Notes: generated by a model from the sequence alone, not told the origin. 64,000 bases of DNA from CALBPI01 sp039815365 (GCA_039815365.1 JBCBZK010000001.1:1-64000); one strand, 5' to 3'; numbered from the stretch's first letter, positions 16,921-25,779 are shown. Numbers and translations: made by a program.

Positions 16921-18567
16921 CTAGTGCCGGGCGTCTTCCTGCATCGCGGCGACAGCTTTGTCGTCAACGCGCATCAGCATAGGTTTGAATTTCTCGATCC
17001 GAGTGCCAAGCAATGGGGTTGCGACATCCTCCCATTGCCAGTTGCTTTCGCCGAGCAGTGTCTGCGATTTTTCTGCTATCAACGGCAGCACGGGCGAAAG
17101 ATAGATGGCGAGCGCTCGGAACAGATTGATGCCTTGAGTACAAATCAGCGGGACATGTTCGCGCTGGGCGTCATCTTTCGCCATGACCCACGGTTTGCGT
17201 TCATCGATGTACTGATTCGCAATATCTGCCAAACGCATGATCTCACGCATCGCTTTGGAGAATTCGCGCGCTTCATAGAGTGAGGCAATAGTGTCGCGTG
17301 CATCGGCGACCTCTGCATACAGTGCCGGTTCGTCGAGTCGATCAGCGAGCATACCGTCGTTGCCTTTGGTGATAAAACCGGCACAGCGGCTTGCGATGTT
17401 CACAACCTTGCCGACGAGATCGGAATTCACACGGGCAACAAAATCACTGAGGTTCAAGTCAATGTCGTCGATGCCAGGGTTGAGTTTTGCAGCGTAGTAG
17501 TAACGCAGGTAGTCCGGCGCCAAATGCGCAAGGTAGGTTGATGCGTTGATAAACGTGCCACGCGACTTGGACATTTTCTTACCATCGACTGTCAAAAAGC
17601 CGTGCACGAACACAGAGGTCGGTGTGCGCATGCCAGCGCCTTCCAGGACGGCCGGCCAGAACAACGTATGAAAATACATGATGTCTTTGCCGATGAAGTG
17701 GTACATCTCGGTGTCTGAGTCTGGTGCCAGCCATTCGTCGGTGTCGAACTGCTCGCGTTCGCCGAGTGCTTTGAAACTCGCGAAGTAGCCGATCGGTGCG
17801 TCCAGCCACACGTAGAAGTACTTATCGTCGGTGCCGGGAATGCGAAAACCGAAGTAAGGCGCGTCGCGGGAGATATCCCAGTCCTGCAAACCGGCGTCAA
17901 ACCACTCGAGCAGCTTTTTGCGAACGCTGCCATCAATGCCGCTATTGCCAAGCCATGTCTTCAGGAACGATTCAAACTCGCCGAGCTTGAAAAAATAGTG
18001 GTCGCTGTCGCGATACTCCGGTGGCAAGCCGGACAGTACCGATACTGGATCAATCAATTCGTCCGGGCTATACGTCGCTCCGCAGTGTTCACATGAGTCG
18101 CCGTATTGATCCGGCGTTTTGCATGATGGACATGTGCCGCGCACGAAACGATCTGGCAGAAACATCGCCTCTTGCGCGTCATACGCCTGATTGATCGTCT
18201 TGGTATGGATGAGGTTGGCGGAAGAGAGTTTTGAGTAAATATCGCCGACGAGGGTTTCATTCTCATCGCTGTGCGTCGACCAGAAGTTATCGAATTCAAT
18301 TTGGAACGCGGCGAAATCGGCTTCATGGGCTGCTTTGTAGCGAGCCACGAGTTCCGCTGGATCGATATTTTCGTTGCGGGCGCGGATCATGATCGGTGTG
18401 CCGTGCGCATCGCTGGCACAGACATAGTGAACTTCATGTCCACGCATGCGCTGAAAGCGCACCCAGATATCGGTCTGAATATACTCGACCAGATGGCCTA
18501 GATGGATATCGCCATTGGCGTAGGGGAGCGCGCTGGTGACGAGCAGGCGACGGGTATGCTGTTTCAT
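16921..18567 (-). CDS. metG: Methionyl-tRNA synthetase
   Basis: Class I synthetase charging tRNA-Met. The catalytic HIGH region is PYANGDIHLGHLVEYIQTD, KMSKS is present as KMSKSRGTF, and the zinc knuckle is CPSCKTPDQYGDSCEHCG. Start ATG 18567 is preferred over a longer frame because family homology begins just after it and a CATAAT -10 box lies 6 nt upstream. The product is 548 residues and ends just after the anticodon-binding helices, so it lacks the C-terminal tRNA-binding/dimerisation domain (about 130 residues) found in the E. coli enzyme. That implies a monomeric form or a separate partner; none is seen here. Confidence 0.96.
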   Translation of the reverse strand: MKQHTRRLLVTSALPYANGDIHLGHLVEYIQTDIWVRFQRMRGHEVHYVCASDAHGTPIMIRARNENIDPAELVARYKAAHEADFAAFQIEFDNFWSTHSDENETLVGDIYSKLSSANLIHTKTINQAYDAQEAMFLPDRFVRGTCPSCKTPDQYGDSCEHCGATYSPDELIDPVSVLSGLPPEYRDSDHYFFKLGEFESFLKTWLGNSGIDGSVRKKLLEWFDAGLQDWDISRDAPYFGFRIPGTDDKYFYVWLDAPIGYFASFKALGEREQFDTDEWLAPDSDTEMYHFIGKDIMYFHTLFWPAVLEGAGMRTPTSVFVHGFLTVDGKKMSKSRGTFINASTYLAHLAPDYLRYYYAAKLNPGIDDIDLNLSDFVARVNSDLVGKVVNIASRCAGFITKGNDGMLADRLDEPALYAEVADARDTIASLYEAREFSKAMREIMRLADIANQYIDERKPWVMAKDDAQREHVPLICTQGINLFRALAIYLSPVLPLIAEKSQTLLGESNWQWEDVATPLLGTRIEKFKPMLMRVDDKAVAAMQEDARH

Positions 18568-18579
18568 CCCCGTATTATG
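18568..18579 (-). promoter_or_regulatory. -10 box abutting the metG start (predicted leaderless)
   Basis: On the minus strand CATAAT (18579-18574) is followed by ACGGGG and ATG 18567. GGGG could act as a weak ribosome-binding site, but at zero spacing to the ATG that is unlikely. It lies in the 19-nt gap after the PilT-type genes, so metG-rnf may have its own transcript. Confidence 0.4.
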
Positions 18580-18586
18580 CCATTGT

Positions 18587-19672
18587 TCAGGTGTTCTGCT
18601 TGACCGCTTGGAAGCGCGATTTGTTGATCGCTTTCTCGTACGCATCGCGGCCGGAAATCATCGCGACGTCGTAGAGCTCTTGTAGCGCGGAATCCATGGT
18701 TTTCATGCCCATGCTGCCGCCACTCTGGATGGCATTTTCGAGTTGGTCGATTTTACCCTGGCGAATCAGGTTACTGATGGCGGGCGTGTTTACCATGATC
18801 TCCAGCGCAGCCACGCGGCCTTTCTTGCCTTTGGTCGCGACTAACTGCTGAGAGACGACGCCGCGCAGCGAAGTGGACAACATTGTGCGGATTTGGCTTT
18901 GCTTCTCGTGCGGGAAGGAGTTGATGATCCGGTCGATCGTTGGCGCCGCGCCATTCGTGTGTAATGTACCCATCACAAGAATGCCCATTTCAGCGGCGGT
19001 GACGGCGATGCTGATGGTTTCCAGATCACGCATCTCGCCGACCAGGATCACATCAGGATCCTCGCGCATTGCGGAGTGCAACGAGCTTGCGAAGCTCGGG
19101 CTGTGGCGCCCCACTTCTCGCTGCGAAATCAGGCATCCCTTGCGGGAATGTACAAATTCGATAGGGTCTTCGATCGTGAGAATATGACCTTTGAGACGGT
19201 TATTGAGTTCGTCAATCATCGCTGCAAGCGTCGTTGACTTGCCGGAGCCGGTTTTCCCTGTCACAAGAATCAAACCCGCAGGCTGTCGACACAGGTTCCT
19301 GACAGCGGCAGGCATCTTCAAATCGTCAAGCGTCAGCGTCTTGGTTGGAATCGTTCGCAGCACCGCGCCCATGCCGTTCAGCTGGCGTAGCGCATTCACG
19401 CGGAATCGCGCCACGCCCGGAATTTCATAGGCGAAATCACAGCTATCGTTCGCTTCGAAGTCGCGTTTGGCGGTCGGCGTCATGATCTCGTACAAACAGT
19501 CGCTGACATGTGCTTGCGCAAGATCGGAATTGTTGATTTCGCGTAGCTCTCCGTGCACGCGAATGCGCGGTGGATCACCAGCCATGAAGTGCAGGTCGGA
19601 GCCTTCGGATTTGATCACCTCTTCTAGGTAGGTGTCGATTTTCCGGACGATGCGTTCTTCGGATGTTGGCAT
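18587..19672 (-). CDS. PilT/PilU-family type IV pilus retraction ATPase (second copy)
   Basis: A 361-residue hexameric AAA-type secretion ATPase expected at the cytoplasmic base of a type IV pilus, powering pilus retraction. N-terminal PAS-like domain (SEGSDLHFMAGDPPRIRVHG), Walker A GKTGSGKS (139-146), the Asp box LTIEDPIEFVHSRKG, Walker B DPDVILVGEMRDLETI, the His box MGTLHTNGAAPTIDRI, and the C-terminal AIRNLIR-like ISNLIRQGK. It lies 11 nt after the first PilT-type gene, making a tandem pair like pilT-pilU, but I cannot decide by eye which is which. No pilin, pilB, pilC or pilMNOPQ gene is in the window. Confidence 0.9.
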   Translation of the reverse strand: MPTSEERIVRKIDTYLEEVIKSEGSDLHFMAGDPPRIRVHGELREINNSDLAQAHVSDCLYEIMTPTAKRDFEANDSCDFAYEIPGVARFRVNALRQLNGMGAVLRTIPTKTLTLDDLKMPAAVRNLCRQPAGLILVTGKTGSGKSTTLAAMIDELNNRLKGHILTIEDPIEFVHSRKGCLISQREVGRHSPSFASSLHSAMREDPDVILVGEMRDLETISIAVTAAEMGILVMGTLHTNGAAPTIDRIINSFPHEKQSQIRTMLSTSLRGVVSQQLVATKGKKGRVAALEIMVNTPAISNLIRQGKIDQLENAIQSGGSMGMKTMDSALQELYDVAMISGRDAYEKAINKSRFQAVKQNT

Positions 19673-19683
19673 GTTGCGTGACC

Positions 19684-20778
19684 TCAGCCCGTCTTATCGT
19701 CAAGTTTTGGCAACAGGCCCGTGTCGGTCACGAACCGCTGGAACTTGCGCTTGTCATTGGCGTAGCGATAGGCGTCATCGGGATCAATGCTTCCGGCGTT
19801 AATCGCTTCCATGAGTGCCTGATCCATTGTCTGCATACCGACATCGGTACCGGTTTGCAGTTGCGCGCCTACCTGATGCGTTTGGTCGCTGAGTATCAGG
19901 TTAGCAATCGCTTTGGTGTTCACCAGGATTTCATGGATGCCTTTGCGGCCTTGCCCGCCAGGCGTTTTGACTAACACTTGCGTGACAACGGCTTTGAGCG
20001 ATTGCGACAAAAAACTCTTGGTTTGTTCGCGCAACTCGCCTGGCAACGCATCAATGATGCGATCAATCGTCTTGACGGCACTCGTGGTGTGCAGCGTGCC
20101 GAGCACAAGATGACCGGTCTCGGCGGCAGTCATCGCCATTGAGATCGTTTCCATGTCGCGCATTTCACCGACCAGGATAACGTCCGGGTCCTGACGCATC
20201 GCTGCGCGTACCCCGGCCGCAAACGTTGGGATATGTGTGCCTAGCTCGCGTTGAACCACCTGGCTGCGTTTGCTCGGGTGTACGAATTCAATCGGATCTT
20301 CGAGGCTGATGATGTTCAGGTTTCGCGTTTGATTCAGATGGTTAATCATCGCCGCAAGCGTCGTCGACTTGCCCGTGCCTGTTGAGCCTGTCACGAGAAC
20401 CATGCCTTGATGGTAGTCGCAGAATTGCTCAATCACGGCGGGCAGGCCAAGTGACTCAAGTGTCGGAACGACACCCGGAATACTCCTGAATACCGCACCA
20501 ACGCCGGTGTCTTTGCGAAACAGATTGACCCGAAAGCGCGCAGACTCGTCTGTGACGTAGGAAAAATCCAGGTCATTGCCTTCGGCGAACACTTTTTGCT
20601 GCGACTCTGTGAGGATCTCGGCGACATAGTTGTTGAGTTCTGCGTCGCCGAGCTCGCGAAATTTGATCGGCATCAGGTCACCGTTCATGCGCAGCATCGG
20701 CGGTACACCAACGGCAAGGTGGACGTCGGAACAGCCTTGCGCCAGACCCAATTTCAAAAATGCATCAATACGAGCCAT
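19684..20778 (-). CDS. PilT/PilU-family type IV pilus retraction ATPase (first copy)
   Basis: A 364-residue paralogue of the downstream gene. N-terminal domain with QGCSDVHLAVGVPPMLRMNG, Walker A GSTGTGKS (131-138), SLEDPIEFVHPSKRS, Walker B DPDVILVGEMRDMETI, His box LGTLHTTSAVKTIDRI, and IANLILSDQTHQ where PilT proteins have AIRNLIRE; the Arg of that retraction-linked motif is replaced. The C-terminus carries a short extra tail (FVTDTGLLPKLDDKTG). It follows the HEAT-kinase gene by 18 nt, so kinase and ATPases should be coexpressed. Confidence 0.9.
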   Translation of the reverse strand: MARIDAFLKLGLAQGCSDVHLAVGVPPMLRMNGDLMPIKFRELGDAELNNYVAEILTESQQKVFAEGNDLDFSYVTDESARFRVNLFRKDTGVGAVFRSIPGVVPTLESLGLPAVIEQFCDYHQGMVLVTGSTGTGKSTTLAAMINHLNQTRNLNIISLEDPIEFVHPSKRSQVVQRELGTHIPTFAAGVRAAMRQDPDVILVGEMRDMETISMAMTAAETGHLVLGTLHTTSAVKTIDRIIDALPGELREQTKSFLSQSLKAVVTQVLVKTPGGQGRKGIHEILVNTKAIANLILSDQTHQVGAQLQTGTDVGMQTMDQALMEAINAGSIDPDDAYRYANDKRKFQRFVTDTGLLPKLDDKTG

Positions 20779-20796
20779 AGACGTCCTGAATTCAAT

Positions 20797-23196
20797 CTAA
20801 ATGGAGATCGCGTCGAGTGATTCGCGCACATCAATCATGCTTTGTGGCCGACCGTCTTTGTCGACCGTCATGAGTTTGCTGACCAGACCGGCAAGATCGT
20901 CAGGGATTTTGTCGTTGAGTTCCTGACACTGCGCCGCTTTGCCCTGCACATGTTGATACATGACGGACATGTGGTCACCGCGCGTGTAGGGCGGCGACCC
21001 GGTAATCATCTCGTACAAAATGACACCCAGGCTGTAAATATCGGCAGTCTCTTCGACTTTCTTGCCGAGAATCTGTTCTGGCGCCATGTATTTTGGCGAG
21101 CCAATGACATAACCGGTCTTGGTCAACTGCGTGTCGCCACTACTGGCTGCAGCCGCAACCCCGAAATCCACAATTTTCAGCAGGCCAGACTCATCGATCA
21201 GAATGTTGGCGGGCTTCAGGTCGCGATGGATCACGCCTGCCGTATGTGCCACCGACATACCTGTCGCGATGTCGCGCGCATAACCAATCGCTTTGGAGAA
21301 ACCCATGGGTTTTTCAGCCGCAATTTCGGCGCCGAGCGTGTGCGAATCGAAATACTCCATCGAGATCGCGTAATTGCCTTGAATATGCAGGAAATCATAG
21401 ATCCGGATGACATTCGGATGGGTAATACGACGGGAGAATTTCAGCTCATGGACGAAGCGTTTCATCATCTCTTCGTCAGAGGAGACGTTCGGGTTCAGGA
21501 ATTTGAGAATCAGCTCTTCGCCAACGACGGTGTCTTCCATCAGCAGTACCGTGCCGAACGCACCCTTACCGATGCGTTTGACGTAGCGATAGCGATTCTC
21601 AAGCATGGCGCCTGGTTCGAGCGTCGAGATATCCAGCGGCAAGCCTGAGCCTGCGGTAGGCGCGAGGTCCTGCATGACTTTCTTCGCTTCCTCTTCGTTG
21701 ATGAGTAGCGTTTGTGCCTGACCTTCTGTCAGTTTCTCAGCCTTACGGTCCTGTTCGCGGACCGCTTCAGAGAAGCGTGTTTGCAGTGTTTCCAGCGCAA
21801 GATCGGCGGCTTCAGCGAGCTGCTGGTCATCCGAGCCCTGAATTTGCACGAGCTTCTCGCGCACGGCCGGTACGTCAGTCTCATTGACGAGGTTAGCGAT
21901 TGCTTTCATCGCTTCGACCCGAATTTCGCGACCACCCTGATTCATCATCGGCGCGATTTTCGCCGCTACCTTGGCGTCGCCGAGCTTACCGAGTGCTCGT
22001 ACAACGGTCGGGTCGGATTTTTCGTGCTTGCCGAGCATTCCGGCCAGCACTGGCACAGCACGCGTATCCCCGATTTCCGCCAACGCATCTACCGCGCGCT
22101 CGCGAACCCACCAGTCGGCGTCGTTCGTTGCTTGCATCAGTTGCTCGAACGCTTGGGGGTCTTTGGTTGCGTTGAGAATTTCGATAGCCGCGCGGCGGAT
22201 TTCCTGATCTTCATCTTTGATCAGGCGCATAACGGCCTGCACAACGCGCGGACCACCAATGTCTGCGAGTGCATCGGCGGCTCGAGAGCGTACCCACCAG
22301 TCATCGTCGCGCACGGCATTTAGCAGGTCTTTAATCGAATCCGGCGTGCCAACCTCGTTGAGTACTTCGACGGCTGCGCGGCGGGCGAACTCATTCTCGT
22401 CTTTCAGCGCCGGGATCAAATGACGGATCGTATCCGGGTGGTTGAGTTTTACGATGACCTCGACGGCCTTGTTTTGAACGTCGACATCAGTATCCAGCAA
22501 CAAAGATGCGATTAATTCGATATTGCTCGCCCCGTCCATGCGGCTCAGAGCGGTTAAGGCCGCCTGGCGGATCATCTTGTTGTTGCTGCGCAGCTGATTT
22601 TCCAATGCGCTGGCAACGTCAGTGCGCTTGAAGCGGCTCAGTATGTCAATGATATGGATACGGACCAGCGGGTCTTTGCCAGTAAGGCGCGCGAGCAAAT
22701 CCGGCACTTGGTCTTCACGGACCACATTACCGATCATGCGAAACAATACGGACTGTTCGTTAGGTCCGAGCTCGTACGCTTTGTTGAGCATCGCAGGAAC
22801 GCTCAAGCGCTCCTTGTGGGTATTGATGACTTCCAGCACAGCGCCGGTTGCGATGTCTTCTTCGTCGAGCAACCTCAGAATCGCGCTAGGGTCGACGCGC
22901 TGACTGCTGGAGAGTGCCCACGCAGTTCCCGATACGACGCGTTGGTCGCCGTCAGATAAGCCCGGGACGAAATCGGGTAGTGTTTTGGTGTTGGCAAGCT
23001 CGCTCAACACATCGACCAGCGCCATGGTCTGTTTCTTGTTGGCGCCTGCCAACGCGTCCGTAATGCGCGGTATCGCACCACCACCGAGCTTCTTGAGTTT
23101 TTCGATGGCGCGCTCGGACTTCGGCTCATAGATGTCGTCGCTGGACATCAATTGCTCGATAAGTCGATCTGCTTTGTAGGCGCTGAGGAACTTCAT
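20797..23196 (-). CDS. HEAT-repeat protein fused to a Hanks-type Ser/Thr protein kinase
   Basis: A 799-residue two-part protein. Residues about 30-480 are a series of HEAT/PBS-lyase-like helical repeats, with two very similar units containing DDWWVRSRAADALADIG and DADWWVRERAVDALAEIG. Residues about 536-799 are a complete kinase: glycine loop GKGAFG, Lys in LILKF (about 565), catalytic HRDLKPAN (about 657-664), DFG in VDFGVA (about 677) and APEQ. No transmembrane segment is apparent, so it is probably cytosolic. Start ATG 23196 is preferred to a GTG ten codons upstream. It is the first gene ahead of two PilT-type ATPases; targets are unknown, and regulation of pilus retraction is inference from position only. 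Confidence 0.88.
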   Translation of the reverse strand: MKFLSAYKADRLIEQLMSSDDIYEPKSERAIEKLKKLGGGAIPRITDALAGANKKQTMALVDVLSELANTKTLPDFVPGLSDGDQRVVSGTAWALSSSQRVDPSAILRLLDEEDIATGAVLEVINTHKERLSVPAMLNKAYELGPNEQSVLFRMIGNVVREDQVPDLLARLTGKDPLVRIHIIDILSRFKRTDVASALENQLRSNNKMIRQAALTALSRMDGASNIELIASLLLDTDVDVQNKAVEVIVKLNHPDTIRHLIPALKDENEFARRAAVEVLNEVGTPDSIKDLLNAVRDDDWWVRSRAADALADIGGPRVVQAVMRLIKDEDQEIRRAAIEILNATKDPQAFEQLMQATNDADWWVRERAVDALAEIGDTRAVPVLAGMLGKHEKSDPTVVRALGKLGDAKVAAKIAPMMNQGGREIRVEAMKAIANLVNETDVPAVREKLVQIQGSDDQQLAEAADLALETLQTRFSEAVREQDRKAEKLTEGQAQTLLINEEEAKKVMQDLAPTAGSGLPLDISTLEPGAMLENRYRYVKRIGKGAFGTVLLMEDTVVGEELILKFLNPNVSSDEEMMKRFVHELKFSRRITHPNVIRIYDFLHIQGNYAISMEYFDSHTLGAEIAAEKPMGFSKAIGYARDIATGMSVAHTAGVIHRDLKPANILIDESGLLKIVDFGVAAAASSGDTQLTKTGYVIGSPKYMAPEQILGKKVEETADIYSLGVILYEMITGSPPYTRGDHMSVMYQHVQGKAAQCQELNDKIPDDLAGLVSKLMTVDKDGRPQSMIDVRESLDAISI

Positions 23197-23391
23197 TGAA
23201 GGTTTTTTATGCCACCGGTCACACACGTATAAAGCACAGAGCTGTTCTGGCTACTTCGAATGTCTCAAGCGGTGGAATATCTTTGAGTTATGTCTCCTTA
23301 GAACAAGATGATTATGCCATAACGCAGCTGTCGCCATCGTCTATCAAGTGCGAGTTGCGTCACATCTGTGGCTTGGCTCGCATCGGAAAAT

Positions 23392-23419
23392 GTGACGGCT
23401 CTCTCAATTCGGCTACACT
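23392..23419 (+). promoter_or_regulatory. Candidate promoter upstream of mrp
   Basis: GTGACG (23392-23397) and TACACT (23414-23419) are 16 nt apart, a plausible sigma70 pair with 4 of 6 matches in each box. It lies in the 258-nt divergent gap between the HEAT-kinase gene and mrp, which otherwise holds no feature I can support. Confidence 0.4.
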
Positions 23420-23454
23420 GCCGCGCTGATGCTGGTCGTAACTCGAGTTCAGGT

Positions 23455-24540
23455 GTGGACAAAACTTCCTTAAATGGTCTGTTGGATGCGTTACGACAGA
23501 CGCCGTTGCCGGGTAGCGGCGATACGTTAGGCGCGCTCAAGACGGCGATTCATTTCGATGCCGACACCAATACAGCGCAGATCACCTTGCCGATTGCTTG
23601 CCAATCGCTGCACGATACGTTGCGCGGCGAGCTGCAAACGCGCGCGCGGGCGCACGTGGACACCGACATTGACGTTGCGATTACGACCGATATTCCGGCG
23701 TTCGGCGTTCAGCGAAATCTAAAGCCATTGCCGAATATCAGTAATGTCATTGCGGTTGCGTCGGGGAAGGGTGGTGTTGGCAAATCCACAACGGCTGCAA
23801 ATCTTGCGTTAGCACTGGCGGCGGAAGGCGCCCGAGTCGGTGTCCTTGATGCGGACATCTACGGTCCCAGTATGCCGCGCATGTTTGGGCTCATCGGCGA
23901 ACGACCCAGTGCTGTGGACAACAAGCGCATCACGCCACTCAAAAACCATGGCGTCAGCGTGATGTCGATCGGCTTTTTGGTCGACGAAACGGCGCCGATG
24001 GTGTGGCGCGGTCCGATGGTGACATCGGCGCTCAACCAGCTATTGCACCAAACAGACTGGCCAGCGCTTGATGTACTGATCGTCGATATGCCACCGGGCA
24101 CCGGCGATATCCAACTCACGTTGTCGCAGACCGTGCCCGTCGCGGGCGCAGTCATCGTCACGACGCCGCAGGATATTGCGTTGTCAGATGCGCGCAAAGG
24201 GCTTGAGATGTTCCGCAAAGTCTCTGTGAATGTGCTTGGCGTTATCGAGAACATGAGTCTGTATATCTGCGGGCACTGTGGCACGCCGGCATCATTGTTC
24301 GGCGAAGGCGGTGGTCAGCGTCTGGCTAACGACGCCGGAACGCAATTGCTCGGCGAGTTACCATTGGCGCTGGATATTCGCCAAGCTGCTGACAGTGGGT
24401 GTCCGACGGTAGCCCAAGCCCCGGACAGCGAATTTGCCCGCCATTATCGACAAATCGCTATTTCAGTCGGTGTCGCGCTTGCGCGCACCCGTAAAGACTA
24501 TTCGGCCGCATTTGGCCACATCGTTGTAGAGGACACGTAA
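23455..24540 (+). CDS. mrp: Mrp/ApbC family Fe-S cluster carrier ATPase
   Basis: P-loop NTPase that binds a 4Fe-4S cluster between protomers and delivers it to apoproteins. A short DUF59-like N-terminal domain precedes the deviant Walker A VASGKGGVGKST (104-112), followed by VLDADIYGPSMPRMFG, the GTGDIQLTL segment and the cluster-binding C-x2-C in YICGHCG before FGEGGG. The start is uncertain: no in-frame ATG fits, and GTG 23455 is chosen because it lies about 29 nt after the candidate promoter. That gives 361 residues. Its stop overlaps the dcd ATG by one base (TAATG). The mrp-dcd order next to metG is common, though here the PilT/kinase block lies between. Confidence 0.93.
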   Translation: MDKTSLNGLLDALRQTPLPGSGDTLGALKTAIHFDADTNTAQITLPIACQSLHDTLRGELQTRARAHVDTDIDVAITTDIPAFGVQRNLKPLPNISNVIAVASGKGGVGKSTTAANLALALAAEGARVGVLDADIYGPSMPRMFGLIGERPSAVDNKRITPLKNHGVSVMSIGFLVDETAPMVWRGPMVTSALNQLLHQTDWPALDVLIVDMPPGTGDIQLTLSQTVPVAGAVIVTTPQDIALSDARKGLEMFRKVSVNVLGVIENMSLYICGHCGTPASLFGEGGGQRLANDAGTQLLGELPLALDIRQAADSGCPTVAQAPDSEFARHYRQIAISVGVALARTRKDYSAAFGHIVVEDT

Positions 24541-25106
24541 TGACTATCAAATCTGATCGCTGGATTCGCCATATGGCGCAGACAACCGACATGATTTCAC
24601 CGTTCGAACCCGGACAGGTTCGCGAGTCGAACGGCAACAAGCTCGTGTCTTACGGCACCTCAAGCTACGGCTACGATGTTCGGTGTTCTAACGAGTTTAA
24701 GGTATTCACCAATATCAACTCTGCCGTGGTTGACCCTAAAGCGTTCGATGAGAACAGCTTTGTCGACATGCATACTGATACCTGCATTATCCCGCCAAAC
24801 TCTTTCGCGCTTGCGCGGACCGTTGAGTACTTCAAGATCCCGCGCAACGTTCTGACAATTTGCCTTGGCAAATCGACGTACGCACGCTGCGGCATCATCG
24901 TCAACGTGACGCCGCTCGAGCCTGAATGGGAAGGCCATGTCACGCTCGAATTTTCGAACACGACAACACTGCCGGCAAGGATCTATGCCAACGAGGGCGT
25001 TGCTCAAATGCTATTTTTTGAGTCAGACGAGGCGTGCGAGGTGTCTTACAAAGATCGCGGAGGTAAGTATCAAGGGCAAACCGGCGTGACCGTGCCGCGT
25101 GCCTGA
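24540..25106 (+). CDS. dcd: dCTP deaminase
   Basis: Trimeric enzyme converting dCTP to dUTP to supply dUMP for thymidylate synthesis. The 188 residues have SSYGYDVRCSNEFKVF near the N-terminus, the active-site GKSTYARCG and the catalytic Glu region LEPEWEGHVTLEFSNTT, and the C-terminal YKDRGGKYQGQTGVT. This is the non-enteric subtype with STYARCG rather than SSLARLG. It overlaps the mrp stop by one base and ends 6 nt before convergent purN. Confidence 0.96.
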   Translation: MTIKSDRWIRHMAQTTDMISPFEPGQVRESNGNKLVSYGTSSYGYDVRCSNEFKVFTNINSAVVDPKAFDENSFVDMHTDTCIIPPNSFALARTVEYFKIPRNVLTICLGKSTYARCGIIVNVTPLEPEWEGHVTLEFSNTTTLPARIYANEGVAQMLFFESDEACEVSYKDRGGKYQGQTGVTVPRA

Positions 25107-25112
25107 CGTTGC

Positions 25113-25775
25113 TTAACTGAGCAAGTCGTGGTCACTGGCGATGACGGGCTCGTTGAGTGGTTCTCCGTCCATAAAAACACGATCACCTTCACAGCGCAGG
25201 CGTCCTTCGGCAAGCCAACGCACAGCGATTGGGTAAATGACGTGTTCCATCGCTTGCACGCGTGAGGTCAACGTCTGCGCCGTATCGGCAGGGCTGACGA
25301 TGAGTTGGGCCTGAATCACCGATGGGCCGGCGTCTAATTCTGCACTGACGAAATGCACCGTGGTGCCGTGCGACACGTCGCCGTTTTCAAGGCATCGCTC
25401 GTGCGTGTTGAGGCCTTTGTATTTGGGCAGTAGCGCCGGATGAATGTTAAGCATTCGGCCTGCGAACTGATCGATCAGCGCACCGCGAATGATGCGCATG
25501 AAGCCTGCCAGAACAATAAGGTCCGGATCGAAGTCGATCACCGCTCTGGCAAGCGCAGCGTCGAACGCGTCGCGCGAGTCGAAATCACTGCGCTCGACGA
25601 CGGTGGTTGGCACGTCCGAGTCGGCAGCCCGTTGTAAGCCAAACGCGTCAGGTTGATCACTGATGACACCGACAATGCTGCCAGGAAATGCGGTGCTTTT
25701 GGACTGATCCAGTAATGCTTGCAAGTTGGACCCGGAGCCGGAGATCAGAACGACAATGCGTGTATCGGGTTGCAT
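25113..25775 (-). CDS. purN: Phosphoribosylglycinamide formyltransferase
   Basis: Third step of purine synthesis: transfers the formyl group of 10-formyl-THF to GAR. The 220 residues show the phosphate-binding LISGSGSNLQALLD and the formyl-transferase signature NIHPALLPKYKGLNTHERCL with catalytic Asn and His, then HGTTVHFVSAELDAGPSVIQ with the catalytic Asp. It follows purM by 4 nt in the usual purM-purN order. A 5-bp inverted repeat (TTGCT/AGCAA, 25109-25124) spans the convergent junction with dcd but has no T-tract. Confidence 0.97.
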   Translation of the reverse strand: MQPDTRIVVLISGSGSNLQALLDQSKSTAFPGSIVGVISDQPDAFGLQRAADSDVPTTVVERSDFDSRDAFDAALARAVIDFDPDLIVLAGFMRIIRGALIDQFAGRMLNIHPALLPKYKGLNTHERCLENGDVSHGTTVHFVSAELDAGPSVIQAQLIVSPADTAQTLTSRVQAMEHVIYPIAVRWLAEGRLRCEGDRVFMDGEPLNEPVIASDHDLLS

Positions 25776-25779
25776 GGCG

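Noticed and set aside
25109..25124. TTGCT/AGCAA inverted repeat at the dcd-purN junction as a terminator
   Set aside because: A 5-bp stem without a T-tract on either strand is too weak to call.
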